Below are positions 1 through 11,400 of a stretch of 64,000 bases of DNA, piece by piece (position 1 is the stretch's first letter; the number at the start of each line of letters is the position of its first letter). The DNA is taken from contig OZ024898.1 of the NCBI GenBank assembly GCA_964017195.1, forward strand, positions 1,002,501-1,066,500, given 5' to 3'. Position numbers and translations under genes: made by a program. The notes under the pieces are model-generated. The model saw only the letters and a program-made list of their open reading frames with translations, was not told where the DNA came from and ran no database searches. The stretch is from Siderastrea radians (Eukaryota; Cnidaria; Anthozoa; Scleractinia; Rhizangiidae).

Positions 1-1202
1 CATCATCAGAGTCAAGTGAACTGTGAGTCGTCAGTAGATGTTAAAAGTCTCTGGTCGTTGTCCTGATTGGTTGACGATCTCGTGATGTTATTGGGCGTCT
101 GTCAGTTAAGCCGTGATGTTATCGGTTGTGAAGACTTACAGCCGTACCCAAAGACGAAATCGACAATTTTCACGAACACCTCAACGGACAAAATGCCGAC
201 ATACAGTTTACTAAGGAGATCGAGGAAAATGGTAAAATACCTTTCCTAGACTGCTTAGTTACCCGCGACAATAACGAACTACGGACAAATCATCTTACAA
301 CCCAACTTCTCACAAAGCTACGACTATACGGACCCAGACAAGATGCGCGCAACTAGTTTGTGACTCACCCAAAAGCTTAACAGACTAAATCAAGTACTTT
401 AACGTTTTCAACAAGAACAGTTATAACCGGGACTTTATTAGACACAACACTTATAGAAACTCCGAACCAAACGCTACGAACACTAACGCGACACCTGTCG
501 CTACTGCAACCATACCTTACATCAAAGGGACTTCTGAAACTATCGCACGAATCCTACAACCCTACAACATCCGCGTTGCTCACAAACCGATCACTACTTT
601 ACGACAGCTACTGATGAACGTTAAAGACAAAGACGAACCGAGCGACGGACGGAGATGTTTATAAGATCAAATGCTGCGACTGCCAGGCCACTTATATTGG
701 TGAGACCGACAGGAATTTGAACGTCCGACTGACTGAACACAAACGAGCGACTAGAAATGGTGATATCAACAATCACATTGCTGAGCACCATTTAAAAACA
801 AACCACAGAATCGACTGGGACTCTGCTGAATGCGTTACCTACAGTACGGACTACTATCAACGAATCACTCTGGAATTCAAAGCTGGTTTACTAACTTAGA
901 ACAAACACCACTGAACCGTTTCCAACAGCTACCTGCACCTTACAAACGACTGATTGCCGGCAATAACAAGACAGACAAACAGACAAACCGACTTATTTGA
1001 CTAACAATAGACCAACAGACATTTGACTAACAAAAGACGAATCGAAACGCACTAATCACATTTAACAGTCTTCACAGCCAATAACATCACGGCTTAACTG
1101 ACAGACAACCAATAGCATCACGAGATCATCGACCAATCAGGGCAATGATCAGAGACTTGTAACATCTACTGACAATTCACAGTTCACTTGACTCTGATGA
1201 TG
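1..1202 (+). mobile_element. Degraded Penelope-like element fragment between inverted terminal repeats
   Basis: The first ~137 bases and the last ~139 (about 1064-1202) are inverted copies at roughly 88% identity by eye; both outer ends read CATCATCAGAGTCAAGTGAA towards the interior. Between them, plus-strand codons in shifting frames from about 500 to 960 encode the end of a Penelope reverse transcriptase and a GIY-YIG endonuclease (YKIKCCDCQ, then TYIGET near 690, then RLTEHKRATRNGD). At least two frameshifts (near 655 and 880) break it. Penelope-like elements are known for terminal repeats that can be inverted, which fits. The window starts exactly on the repeat, so the element may run further upstream. 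The motif match is clear; exact ends are not. Confidence 0.78.
717..899 (+). pseudogene. GIY-YIG endonuclease remnant of the Penelope-like element
   Basis: This open stretch encodes the middle of the element's GIY-YIG domain. The conserved YIGE segment lies just upstream in the same frame (about 688-702). The frame is lost near 880, where the next frame continues the family pattern through TNLEQTPLNRFQQLPAPYKR. It is not a functional gene. In intact relatives this domain nicks target DNA for retrotransposition. Confidence 0.72.
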
Positions 1203-1337
1203 ACTTCCGCTCAGGTTGTCGAAACGTCAGTCATTGTCATCTCAAAAAGTCCTTCTCAGGACTACACTTCCCCGGACGATCACAATTTACCGAATTATGA
1301 TGACTCCTGGGTTCAAACCATTTACAGAATGATATGA
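1203..1337. repeat. Sequence next to the Penelope-like terminal repeat
   Basis: Unique-looking sequence with a TCAGGACTACACTTCCC stretch that I think often accompanies Penelope-like ends in cnidarian genomes (recollection, not checked). It contains a GGGTTCAAACC string resembling a tRNA B box, but no A box or cloverleaf. Confidence 0.3.
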
Positions 1338-1497
1338 TTAATTGGTAACAGGACTTCATGTCATCCAATTTGGTCTGTAATCATACTTATGATTAAAAAA
1401 TCAGACTCCCACTACCTGGTTGTTTGATTTTGTTAATCACTCATGTGATTACAGACCAAATTGGACTCCACTCAGGACTTCCTATTACCACTAATTG
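1338..1497. mobile_element. Foldback MITE, ~160 bp
   Basis: The left arm from 1338 (AATTGGTAACAGGACTTC, then CCAATTTGGTCTGTAATCA) is mirrored by the right arm ending near 1497 (TGATTACAGACCAAATTGG, then GGACTTCCTATTACC). The arms span about 70 bases each around a short centre. There is no coding capacity. Confidence 0.72.
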
Positions 1498-1953
1498 ACA
1501 GTACCGCTGCACCTCCTCCACTGAAGAGCAGACTGCAAATATTTTTATCATCAATGAAAAGTCAGTTATAAATATGTCGATAGTATCATTAATTTAGCTA
1601 CAAAAATTTAAAACACTAACTTTTTTCAACGTCTGCCACAGAAGCCAACTTCATACACCATTCACGCATGTAGCGTTCATAACAGCATGTTTTGTGGTTA
1701 TAAACCTGTTGATTTGAAATTGTTTAAGTCCATAATGTAAACATAACAGAACGTTGGGAAGATCTTCAGATTAAAACTTGTTTGACAGTACAAACTGTTC
1801 TGTGGTAAATATTTATCTTAAAATTAAATCTCCCTACCACTACCCCCAAAAGCACTTCCTTGTGACATAAATACTCAAGATCCCTCCTGGGAATGCAGTC
1901 AAGAAAGACATCATAAACTCTAAGGGCTGATTATTTAACACACAAAATCTAAT
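1498..1953. other. No feature seen
   Basis: AT-rich sequence with no reading frame, repeat or RNA signal that I can support. Confidence 0.5.
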
Positions 1954-2096
1954 AATACAGGTAATTTAAACTTTGAAAATTGCACAGTAAATAAAAGCTG
2001 ACAGCAGGGCTTTCGTTAAGTCTACACAAAGTTCTGCTGTAAGCTTTAATTTACTGACGTTTGCAATTCTCAAGTTTAAATTGTCTGTATTGTTAT
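1954..2096. mobile_element. Small foldback element, ~143 bp
   Basis: Left AATACAGGTAATTTAAACTT is mirrored by right AAGTTTAAATTGTCTGTATT, and internal AAAGCTGACAGCAG by CTGCTGTAAGCTTT. The arms are imperfect and ~55 bp long. A non-autonomous DNA-transposon derivative is the likely origin. Confidence 0.6.
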
Positions 2097-2155
2097 CATA
2101 AATGCACAGAATAATTGAGTTTTTACAACACAAACTCTAAGTTAGACCTAGTTTA

Positions 2156-2364
2156 TCCCTTTAAGCCCTGAGATAAAAATGCACATTCTCTTTACTGTTC
2201 TCCATACATTTCTTTTAGAACTAGCAATGAGAATTTGTCTAAATATCAAGACACCTCATCCTTGGTGATCACTATCTTTATTCTCATCACTTGATTTTTT
2301 TAAAAAAGTAGTCATAATGTAAAGAGAAATTTCATTTTCGTCACTGTTAGTGCTTTAAGGGTTA
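2156..2364. mobile_element. piggyBac-like MITE, family A, copy 1
   Basis: About 210 bp with diverged ends CCCTTTAAGCCCTG and GCTTTAAGGGTTAA. It shares internal blocks (TTCTCCATACATTTC, GGTGATCACTATCTTTATTCTCA) with seven other copies in the window. The CCC-starting ends beside TTAA are typical of piggyBac-type elements; the superfamily is inferred. Confidence 0.72.
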
Positions 2365-3494
2365 AGGCTACAAAGGGTTTAGATGAGGAATTTAAAAACC
2401 AAGGCTAAGTGGAACATGGCTTGCACTGCTTGAAAGCAGATGAGCCAGAGTCCATGAAGAACACATAGAGACATCTAGTCAGTGGATAACATAAAACAAC
2501 AAAGAGTCGGTGTCAAAAAAGTTTCTGAGTTTAATATGTGATATATGCAGTTGATGACACCATGCAATTAAGTGTCATGATAGACTGAAGGCAATATTTT
2601 GTAGCCACAATTAGGTCATCGCTTCACTTACACGTTTATCATGTGACAAGGATCTGTCTTCAGTCACTAATGAAAAGGGCACTACAGCTAAAACAATTTA
2701 ATACATGCACCACCTAGCGTACAATAAAAATGGGGCTGTCAGACTAACAGGGTTTTCAGAGAAGAAAAAAACTACATAAGGTTTTCTTTGGGCCACAGAA
2801 ACGGTCACATTGAAAGGGTGATCATAGCTGCGGTTCCACTGTCAGTAACAATTGACAATATATTATTTGTGTATTTGCTTAATACTGACTCATTGATCCT
2901 GACTAGTGACTCTCTTGTGTTATTACAGTTAATTTGTACCTACCATGTACCCAAGAATACTAAATCCTACAATGTCTCTGAGTGGCCATTTATTTTTTCT
3001 CCTTGCTTTGAATTCCTCTGCTGCATCATCCTCCCATGTTACCTTGCCAATCTTCATGTCCATAACGCATGGCAGAACAAACTTTCTTGTTATGTTCTCC
3101 AACTTTAAATACCTTGATGAATCTGAGGTTAATTGTTAAGGATTACATTAAAATACAGCACTGTTGCAAAGTAGCAGGAGGACAAAGGCAGTACCACACA
3201 CAAAAATTAAAATGCATAATTTATAAAAATTATGTACCTATTGGTTATTTTTCATTTTCTTGTGATTATACTAGCAATTGCTGTGTCCATACTTTTAATT
3301 TGTCTACTACACTGTGTCACTACATAATAAACTTTTCATTTATTTTCCCCTAAATTCTTTATATTTAGTAAAATTCAGACCAAATCCTATGCAAAGAGCC
3401 AGAGGCTCTTAGATTTTCAGGTTTGCTCCCAGGCTGAAAATCATGATCAAGAACTGGCCTTCATGACCATACAAACTTTTCAAACTAGATTATT
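2365..3494. other. Intergenic, nothing recognised
   Basis: Several short overlapping reading frames (2788-3353) exist, but they have AT-rich random-like composition and no domain. I do not call a gene here. Confidence 0.45.
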
Positions 3495-3695
3495 TTGATA
3501 GGCGATTTCCGAGTAGTCTTGTCTCTCTTTTTCAAAGCAAGGCCCAGTGTGCACAACCTTTCATAAGAAAATTAAATATTAGCATGAGAATGAAAATTTA
3601 TTTTCATACGAAAGGTTATGCACCAAGACTTGCTTTGAAAAAGAGGTACAAGACAACTCAGAAATGGCCTATTGTGAGTGGAATTGTTGTTGTTC
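3495..3695. mobile_element. Foldback MITE, family C, copy 1
   Basis: Left arm TTGTCTCTCTTTTTCAAAGC followed by CACAACCTTTCAT is mirrored by ACGAAAGGTTATGC and GCTTTGAAAAAGAGGTACAA, so the unit folds into a ~75-bp hairpin around 3585. A related, more diverged copy lies at 32163-32300. Confidence 0.65.
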
Positions 3696-4501
3696 TGGCC
3701 TTGATCAGATGTTTATTTCTCACCACCCTCTCTTTCTTGAAAGTGAGTCAGTTGGTCAAGCCACTGTTACTTCAAAATGTGTTTAAACATGCAACCCATT
3801 CAAAATGATTTGTAGTAGGAGGCAACATAATAGAACTAGAAGGCGGCAAGGACCGAGTCTCTCTCTCTGCTAGGAGGTTCCTCGGGAGCTCCAGTGTGAA
3901 GCAAGCAGCAAATGATTGCCTTTAGACGGCAAAATTGCCATCTGCTAGCAGATTTTGACAGGGCTGATCATGTGACTTCAAGGGTGATTTACAACACATT
4001 TTCGAACTTGAAACATCTCAGAAAAGGGAGCAGGCAAGTCACCAGGGATTTTTTTAGTTTCAAAAAGTTGTCTTGGTTGAGGAATGGAAAACAAAACCTT
4101 TCACTGGGATAGGAGTTAAAGACATCTTAGGATCAATGGTCCAGGATACCTAATTCCACAACTCCATAATAATGTGGAAGGAATCTCCTTAGCTGCAAGA
4201 TCTCTTCTCTTTTTTCTTTCTCATCAAATATTGTTTCATAGAAAACAACCTCCCTCTCCCCCTTAGGAGGTCTTTGTACTGGTTTCAATACACAACCATC
4301 TGCAGTCACCCTTAGTGGGTCTGAAAAAAAAAAAGAACTATTATAAGGGATCACGGATAATGTTACAATGTAAGTAACAAAGCCACAAATGATGACTTAA
4401 TAGGGCAAATTCCAACAAGTTACATGGGCAAAAAATAGCGACAGGAATCAAATTATGACAAAAGACAACCTTTATCTTGAGGAAATACCTACAGTGATAA
4501 C
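3696..4501. other. Intergenic, nothing recognised
   Basis: Contains short reading frames on both strands without recognisable domains. No repeat structure is evident by eye. Confidence 0.4.
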
Positions 4502-4765
4502 TAAGGCTATGTTTACACGGGACTGGTTCCAAACAGATCCAAATGGATCTGGTCCAAAAATCGGACCAGGTAGGCCTTCTGTTTATCTGGGACCATTCTG
4601 GAACCGGTCCGAACAGATCAAAAACTGGACCTGCTGTTTTGCAGGTCCAGTTTTGGATCCCTTCTGCACTGGTTCCAAAGGGTTCCATGTCACACCTGGA
4701 TCACTTCCAAAGGGTTCTATGTAAACAGAAGCTGATCTGGTCTGGTCCTGTGTAAACATAGCCTA
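4502..4765. mobile_element. Foldback MITE with GGCTATGTTTACAC ends
   Basis: Terminal inverted repeats TAAGGCTATGTTTACACGGG and GTCCTGTGTAAACATAGCCT enclose a near-palindrome with the centre CCTGCTGTTTTGCAGG. The internal TGGTTCC/GGACC motifs recur on both arms. A larger, more diverged relative sits at 22436-22926. Confidence 0.8.
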
Positions 4766-5165
4766 AGATCAGACTCATCCCAGCTTAGAATGATCTAGAA
4801 ATACGGTTGGATGTTGAAACAGTGACTTTGGACGCAAGAGATACAGGACTCCCCTGCCCCTGGCAGGGGTTCGTGAATGCCAAAACTATCTCTGGAATGT
4901 AACTATGTTGATTGTGTTGAGAACAATCAGTTTTCAGTTTAGGTTGTTCCAAAGCTGATTTATCGGAAGCCATTCTAGTACAGTCCGATTTGTTGCAGTT
5001 ATGAGATCTCCACATCATTGGTTACAATCCACATTCCTGAAATATTTTCAGTAGTACCCAATCTTTGGTACATCTTGGTTCTAAAAAGGTATGATATCAG
5101 CTGTTATCTCAAAGTAAGCTTTATGCACTAGTAAATTTTTTTAATATTAAATTTTAACTGGCTAA
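4766..5165. other. Intergenic, nothing recognised
   Basis: Only a short GC hairpin (CCCCTGCCCCTGGCAGGGG, ~4853-4871) stands out. No gene. Confidence 0.4.
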
Positions 5166-5189
5166 ACTTTACAAAACCCAGCCACTTTC

Positions 5190-5465
5190 GAGCACCACAA
5201 ATCCACTGCTCCCGTGGTCCCTCAGTCATTGACTTATAATGTAGTTAAACAACTGCTAGTCCTGTAGTCCCGTAGGCGATTAATAACTTAGATTAAATGA
5301 GATGAACTAGTGCTCCCGCAGTCCTGCAGTCCCTTAGTCAAGGAGTGCTCCCGCAGCCCTGCAGTCCCGTAGTCAATGAATTACTTAGATTAAATTAGTT
5401 GAACTAGTGCTCCCGCAGTCCTGCAGTACCGTAGTCGATGAGTAACTAAATTAAATGAGTTGAAC
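5190..5465 (+). repeat. ~61-bp satellite, left array
   Basis: Tandem units with core AGTGCTCCCGCAGTCCTGCA followed by GTAGTCNATGA and AACTTAGATTAAATGA; clear copies start near 5309, 5344 and 5406. The reverse complement array is at 6110-6520. Confidence 0.8.
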
Positions 5466-5519
5466 GGCCTTACAGCTATTACAAGCTGGGAAATGAACTT
5501 TGGTCTAATCGTCCTGGCC

Positions 5520-5945
5520 GCCTAAGGGATAAGGGTAGGTTTAGTGTTAGGGGAAGGTTATAGGGTTAGGAGGGTTAGCACTGATGGACAGTGATTAGGG
5601 TAAAGCACTGACTCGAAGTGGTTAGCTTTCAATTTTTATGGGTTAGGGTTAGGGTTAGGGCTAGGTTAGGGTTGGGGGGTTAGCACTGATGGACAGTGAT
5701 TAGGGTAAAGCACTGACTTGAAGTGGTTAGCTTTCAATTGTTATGGGTTAGGGTTAGGGTTAGGGCTAGGTTAGGGTTGGGGGGTTAGCACTGATGGACA
5801 GTGATTAGGGTTAAGCACTGACTCGAAGTGGTTAGCCTTCAATTGTTGTTATGGGTAAGGGTTAAGGTTAGGTTAGGGGTAGGTTAGGTTAAGGGTGTCA
5901 GCACTGATGAACAGTGATTAGGGCTAAGCGCAGACTCGAAGTGGT
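5520..5945 (+). repeat. ~105-bp tandem repeat containing TTAGGG runs
   Basis: Four copies of GCACTGATGGACAGTGATTA start near 5579, 5684, 5789 and 5902, giving periods of 105, 105 and 113 bp. Each unit carries GGGTTAGGGTTAGGG-type tracts plus AAGTGGTTAGCTTTCAATT. The tracts resemble animal telomere repeats but are embedded in a longer unit, so this is an interstitial satellite, not a telomere. Confidence 0.82.
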
Positions 5946-6109
5946 TAGACACCAGACGCCCCATTTATTTCTTATGATGGCCCAAAGGGCGAACAGCAGT
6001 AAATACCTAATTACAATCATATCAACAATATTTATGGAGTGGAAACTAAAGATGTACAATCAAATCAAGGAGATATATTTACAAACTAAATTATTACAAC
6101 TGAATCAAA

Positions 6110-6520
6110 GTTATTTTACGACCACGGGACTGCAGGACTGCGGGAGCACTAGTTCAACTCTCTTAATTTAACTTATTCGTCGACTACGGGACTGCCAGAC
6201 TGCGGGAGCACAAGTACAACTCATTTAATATCTTACTCATCGACTACGGAACTGCCGGACTGCAGGAGCACTAGTTTAACTCTCTTAATTAATTTAAGTT
6301 ATTTATCGAGTACGGGACTGCAGGACTGCAGGAGCACTAGTTCAGCTCATTTAATATAAGTTAGTCATCGACTACAGGACTGCAGGACTGCGGAGCACTA
6401 GTTCAACTCATTTAATATAAGTTAGTCATCGACTACAGGACTGCAGGACTGCGGAGCACTAGTTCAACTTATTTAATATAAGTTACTCATCGACTACGGG
6501 AACGCGGGAATGCGGGTGTC
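6110..6520 (-). repeat. ~61-bp satellite, right inverted array
   Basis: At least six units of GACTGCAGGACTGCGGGAGC followed by ACTAGTTCAACT and AATATAAGTTA, the reverse complement of the 5190-5465 array. The last unit is cut by the element beginning at 6516 and resumes at 7491 (GGGAGCACAAGTTCAACT). Confidence 0.8.
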
Positions 6521-7490
6521 ACAGTGATATGTGTATCCCCGTGATATGTGTATCCCTGTACACATATCACTAGTGATATGTGTATCCCGGGTAGGGATAC
6601 ATAAAACACTGAAGCTGAGTATCCCAGCCTTCAAACATTGGGCAACACATGAATAAAATGGCGGCTCGAGAGGGGAGCAAGAGATTGTTTTGTTATTAGT
6701 TCTTCAACACTGTAACCAGTAATTTGTGAAGGAATCTACGAAGGAATCTATGTATCCCCTCGGTTTCTGTCTGTTTAACCAGGTTTACGTTCTCCTGCTA
6801 AACAAAATTGCTGCAATTGCGATCATTTGACACAACTGGTAACACAACTGCATCAGATAGAGACAAACGGATGCGAATGTTGAGGCTTAGTGTGGTCCGC
6901 ATGGTGGGATACACATATCAAAGAACCAGCGCAGTGATATATGTATCCCCTCGATTTCTGTCTGTTTAGCCAGGTTTGCGTTCTCCTGCTAAAGAAAAGT
7001 GCCGCAATTGCAATCATTTGACACAACTAGTAACACAACTGTGTCAGATAGAGAGATAGAGACAAACGGATGCAAATGTTGTCTGCATTGAGGTCGGCGC
7101 TAACAGCTTAGTGATTTCTGTTGTGATGTCGGTTCGTTGCTGTTGTGCGGATTATCATACCTATTATTCTCTTGGCTCAATAAAAGGTGCATCGCAAGCT
7201 TGAGCTTTTATACAACGGTACAGCATGTAAACAGTAAAGTATGTGCATTGAAGACAAGAGCTTCCATGCGTTCAAAAATCTTGTGCCCTTTGTTTGTTTC
7301 AGTCGAAAGGGAATGATACAAATATTCTGTAAAAAGAAAATGACAAAAACAAAACAGGCACTTGTTTGGAGGGGAGGGGGGTAGGGGATACACATATCAC
7401 TGGCAGCCATATTGGAGGGGATACACATATCACTAGTGATATGCGTACGGGGATGCACATAACACGGGGATACACATATCACTGTGACAC
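6516..7490. mobile_element. Nested 975-bp element with perfect 18-bp ends
   Basis: It starts GTGTCACAGTGATATGTG and ends with the exact reverse complement CACATATCACTGTGACAC. Both subterminal regions contain several copies of GATATGTGTATCCCC in either orientation. It interrupts a satellite unit: TGCGG on the left and GGGAGCAC on the right rejoin to the normal satellite sequence. Any target duplication is 3 bp or less and ambiguous. It has no coding capacity. Confidence 0.82.
6745..7085 (+). repeat. Internal direct duplication of ~145 bp
   Basis: The blocks at about 6745-6890 and 6937-7085 share TGTATCCCCTCGGTTTCTGT (Cgg/Cga variant), CAGGTTTRCGTTCTCCTGCT and GACACAACTRGTAACACAAC. The second copy has an extra GAGATA. 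This is an internal duplication of the nested element. Confidence 0.75.
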
Positions 7491-7589
7491 GGGAGCACAA
7501 GTTCAACTACATTTAAGCTTAATTCCATGACTGAGGGACCACGGGAGCAGTAGATTTGTGCGCTGGAAAGTGGCCGGGTATTGTAAAAT

Positions 7590-8460
7590 CGCTCCTTTTA
7601 ACCTTTGCACCAAGTATAACACTTTTCACATCATGTAACGTAACTCTTTTAAATTTAACTGCATTCCGGTACATACGGTTACATCACCAACGGACAGATC
7701 TAGACTTAGAGCAGTTTGATAGCATAAGCTTATAGTCTACTGAACAAGCTCAAATCCCTCCAAGTGAAATACGATGTTGCAGTTGTCGTTATTTTGACCG
7801 CAAATTTTCTTAATCTTGTGTATTTTACGCGAGAATACCTACCTTGATTCACATGCCCAGCTACTTGATAAGGGAAAGCCTTCAAAAATTCTTCAGTTTT
7901 TCCTGCCATACTGGAACACAAATTCCGGCTTCTCCAGGGCTTCTCCAACATTTTGTCCTGGGGCGGGGAGGGGACGGGAATTTTTTTCAGCTTAATATTT
8001 TCTCCCAACTAACCTGGAATTTCCTCCATAGAATTTCTTTGACTCGTTTCTAAGCTACTGCTTTGCTGCATTTCGCTGTACGTGATTTTTCCTTCTGCAA
8101 AAGCCTTACAGAAGTGTTTTTGGTAATAACGAATCCCCTCCCTCCCCCAGCCAATTTATTTCCCCAGGCGTTCAATAGTTTTGCGCGGCAAAGACTAAGA
8201 CCAGCTCGACCTAGGTCTCTCTCCTTTGGCGCCTGCGTGTAACTCCGTGACGTCAGCGGATCCACATCCAAAATGTCCTCCTTGAAACTTTTGTAGGAAA
8301 TGGCCGGATCTTGATTATTTTAATAATACTAGCTTCCCCCGTCACCAGAGATGTTTATAAAATTCAGAGCTAAACTTTAAGTTCTTAAGCACTTGTCCAA
8401 CGTAAATATTCAGCCATCCAGCGCCGATTCTTCATGTTTAAAGCCGAAGAACAAGGGCCT
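7590..8460 (+). promoter_or_regulatory. Likely GBF1 promoter and 5' UTR region
   Basis: The ~870 bases before the GBF1 start hold no other gene I recognise. An in-frame TAA at 8386 limits the coding region. A first in-frame ATG at 8434 and a second at 8461 are both possible starts. I saw no convincing TATA box. The transcription start cannot be placed from sequence alone. Confidence 0.4.
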
Positions 8461-11400
8461 ATGTCTCCTCGAAATGGCGTCTATATCGTTCAAGGAGAGA
8501 TGTCTCTCGTCGTTGCTGCTTTACGGAGAAACGCTCGTGGGGGATCCCACAGCCATCAGGTATGATAAATTGGTTTAACGAGGGATGTGCTACAGAAAAT
8601 TGGCTAACTCGAGGCTTACATCGCTTGTAACTTACTTCTTGACATAGTGATTTGTATGTTACCGGTGTTTTAAATTGCGAGCTTTTGATTCCATATTTTT
8701 TATCATTTGAGTGTATGTATGTATATGCGCATCTACTTTTGTTTCGCTTTGCGGATCATCTTTGATCTTTCACGTGTGAAAACTCTGCGTGGACGTATAA
8801 TTCTGTCTGTGTTAAATATTAAAATTATTATTCAAGTTTATCTAAAATTAAGCTTATGTAAGGGCTTATATCCTTAGCGTATGTCAGCAAAGCTTACTTT
8901 ATACTATTTGAAAATAAACCTGCAATACAAATAACATAATATTATATTGATTGTTTTCAAAGGTCCATTAACTGTTTGTGACTGAAACTGTAAACCTTTA
9001 GTTTTCCATAGCTATCACCTCTCTATCACCATGTTTATGCTTTTACAATGCAAATATTAAAGATGCACATTTAAATTAAACAGGAAGAGAAATGCCAACA
9101 GTAACACTCTCTTGTGAACCTGTTGTGATCTCATTCTCACATATTTTGGGGGTATACTTAATCTCACAAAAAATGATCAATATTCCACAGGGTAGAATTT
9201 TTTGGTGATTTTTGGAAAAAATGCATTGTGTAAACTCGAAGGGCATTATCTTGTCATTGTTCACTCACTACAAAATCTTGCGCTCAACATTAAGCTTTCA
9301 ATGAGTTAAGCGTACTTGAACATAACAAGAATTAGACTGCGAGTAGTCTCTAATTTTGGCAATAGCGATCATGGTGCAGGCGAAAATACACACGCGCACA
9401 CGAATTTCGGGGAGATGCGACGCGACACCAGGGGAGCACGAAAAATTAATTTATGGCGCTCCCGTCATTTTTAGTGCTCCCTTCACGTCACGTCCCCCCC
9501 AGAATTTCGTACATGTGCGTATTTATTTTCGCCCGCCCCACAAGCGCTATTGCCAAAATCAGAGACTACTCGCAGTCTACACAAGAACGGATAAAAAGTA
9601 GAAAACAGGTCCACGTGATGAGTATACTAAATACATCAAAGGTGCGAACAACATTAGTAATATGTCGACCGAGGAACTGTCTTAAAATTTACATAATGAC
9701 ATGGTGTTGGATGTGATGGGGTCGTTGCAGGATGCTATCAATCTCATACAGCCAAGGACATGGTTTTATTTTCTAGCCATCGTCACAGACTGTTTATTTT
9801 ACATCCCAGTGTGCAAAAAATGGTCAAATATCACAAATTTGTCTTCATTTTGTTTTTCAATTCTTTGAAAAGTAAGGTATGTCAGTCAAAATGCACAGAA
9901 GGTTGTCGAAGAGGTTGTATGGTGGTATGATAAATATTTTTTATTTTCTTTTTTGATAGGATGAAGAACAAGACCCCTTGCTGCATGGGTTTTCTCAACT
10001 TAAAGATCAACTTGTCACTGTTTCTGGTAAGTCTTCTATTTGTTTAACTTTATTTGAGGCTAATAACAGGAAATTCTGAGAGCCGGGCTCCATTGGGAGA
10101 TCCCAAAGAGAGACAAAAAGCGGTAGCAAAAATTAATGACAACTTACAGTCACATAAAGTTACAACAAGGTATAACACATCACATGAATATGACTGACTG
10201 ACTGACTGACTGACTGACTGACTGACTGATTGATTGAGTGAGTGAGTGAGTGAGTGAGTGAGTGAGCGAGTGAGCGAGCAAACGAGCGAGTGAGTAATAA
10301 TAGTAATAGTAATATTTATTGCACCGTACTCTCCAAAGGGAGGTATTGGTCTGTTTACAATAAAGGTTTGAGCATTAGCTAATACAATTAAGAAATAAGA
10401 AAAACTAGATTCTTATACAATTCATTTAAAAGGAAAAATATATGTATGTATGTAATGTTCATTGTGTTTGTAAGTTAAGAAGCTCTTTCCTCTTTTTAAA
10501 CATTAAATGTATATATTTACCTACTATTTTTGATGTATTTTGATTGTCAGCTCTAAGTAAGTACTTAGTCCTCTTGTTTTCACTTAAATGTATGTAACTT
10601 ACATCAATCTTTGAAATGTAAGAACATAGCTCATGTCATATGGTGGTAAACCCCTGGCAATACATCAAGGAATGCTTTTCGTCGTCTATGCAATTTTGTT
10701 TACATACCAAACATGTTCGTTGCTCTACAGGGATTGATACTCCTCTATTTTCATATTTTCCAGTCTGTATTCGTAATGCATGACATCCTAATCTAAGCTT
10801 TGTCAGGCTTATTCTATGTGCTGGATTTGTAACTGTTTTTAGGTAATTTTCAAATTCATAACTCTTTTTAACTTCCTTATGAGTAAATTTTTCTCTTGAA
10901 GTTGATGATGAACTATTCTGGGTCTCAAGCCAGTTTTGTGAGTACTGATTTCTGAGAGTTTTCCTTACAGCTAGTCGTCTGTTCTTGATGTGTTGCCAGG
11001 TTAATGGTTCTGTTACTTGATGCCCCCTAGTGATCTCTTTGTTAATTACTACATCGAAAAAGTTGTAGATGTTGTTGCATATTGAAATGCTTCACTTCAC
11101 AAAACGTTGTTACAAGAATGCTTCAGTCTTTGCCAGTAGCTGAAGATTGAGGCTTTTATGTCAATGCTTAAAGGATATCGCCCAAGCTCTACCCTGCAAG
11201 CAATGTTTTCTGTATACCATGGGACGTTTAATGTTTGTTTACAGAACTTAATGTGGACTTGTTCAATTGTGCTTTTATCAAAGTGCATTTTGTATGACAA
11301 TAGTTCTGGTCCCCAAATTCCGCATGCATAAAGTAACACGGGTTTAACAAGGGCATTAAAAGTTTGTTCTTAATCGCAATAGTTGCTGAATCGATGTTAG

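Larger units (their letters stand above)
5166..7589. mobile_element. 2.4-kb foldback element with satellite arrays
   Basis: The outer arms are inverted copies: left TTTACAAAACCCAGCCACTT (from 5168) pairs with right AAGTGGCCGGGTATTGTAAA (to 7587), continuing through CTGCTCCCGTGGTCCCTCAG and its complement. Inside each arm is a ~61-bp satellite (core GCTCCCGCAGTCCTGCAGTC) in opposite orientations (about 5190-5465 and 6110-6520). A TTAGGG-rich array separates them, and a second element (6516-7490) is inserted in the right arm. The internal sequence shows no transposase, so it is non-autonomous. The superfamily is not determinable from what I see. Confidence 0.75.

Noticed and set aside
1302..1318. 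GGGTTCAAACC as a tRNA B box
   Set aside because: No A box at the right distance and no cloverleaf; it lies in sequence next to a Penelope-like element.
5640..5780. True telomere or chromosome end
   Set aside because: TTAGGG runs are short, embedded in a 105-bp unit, and flanked on both sides by non-telomeric sequence and genes.
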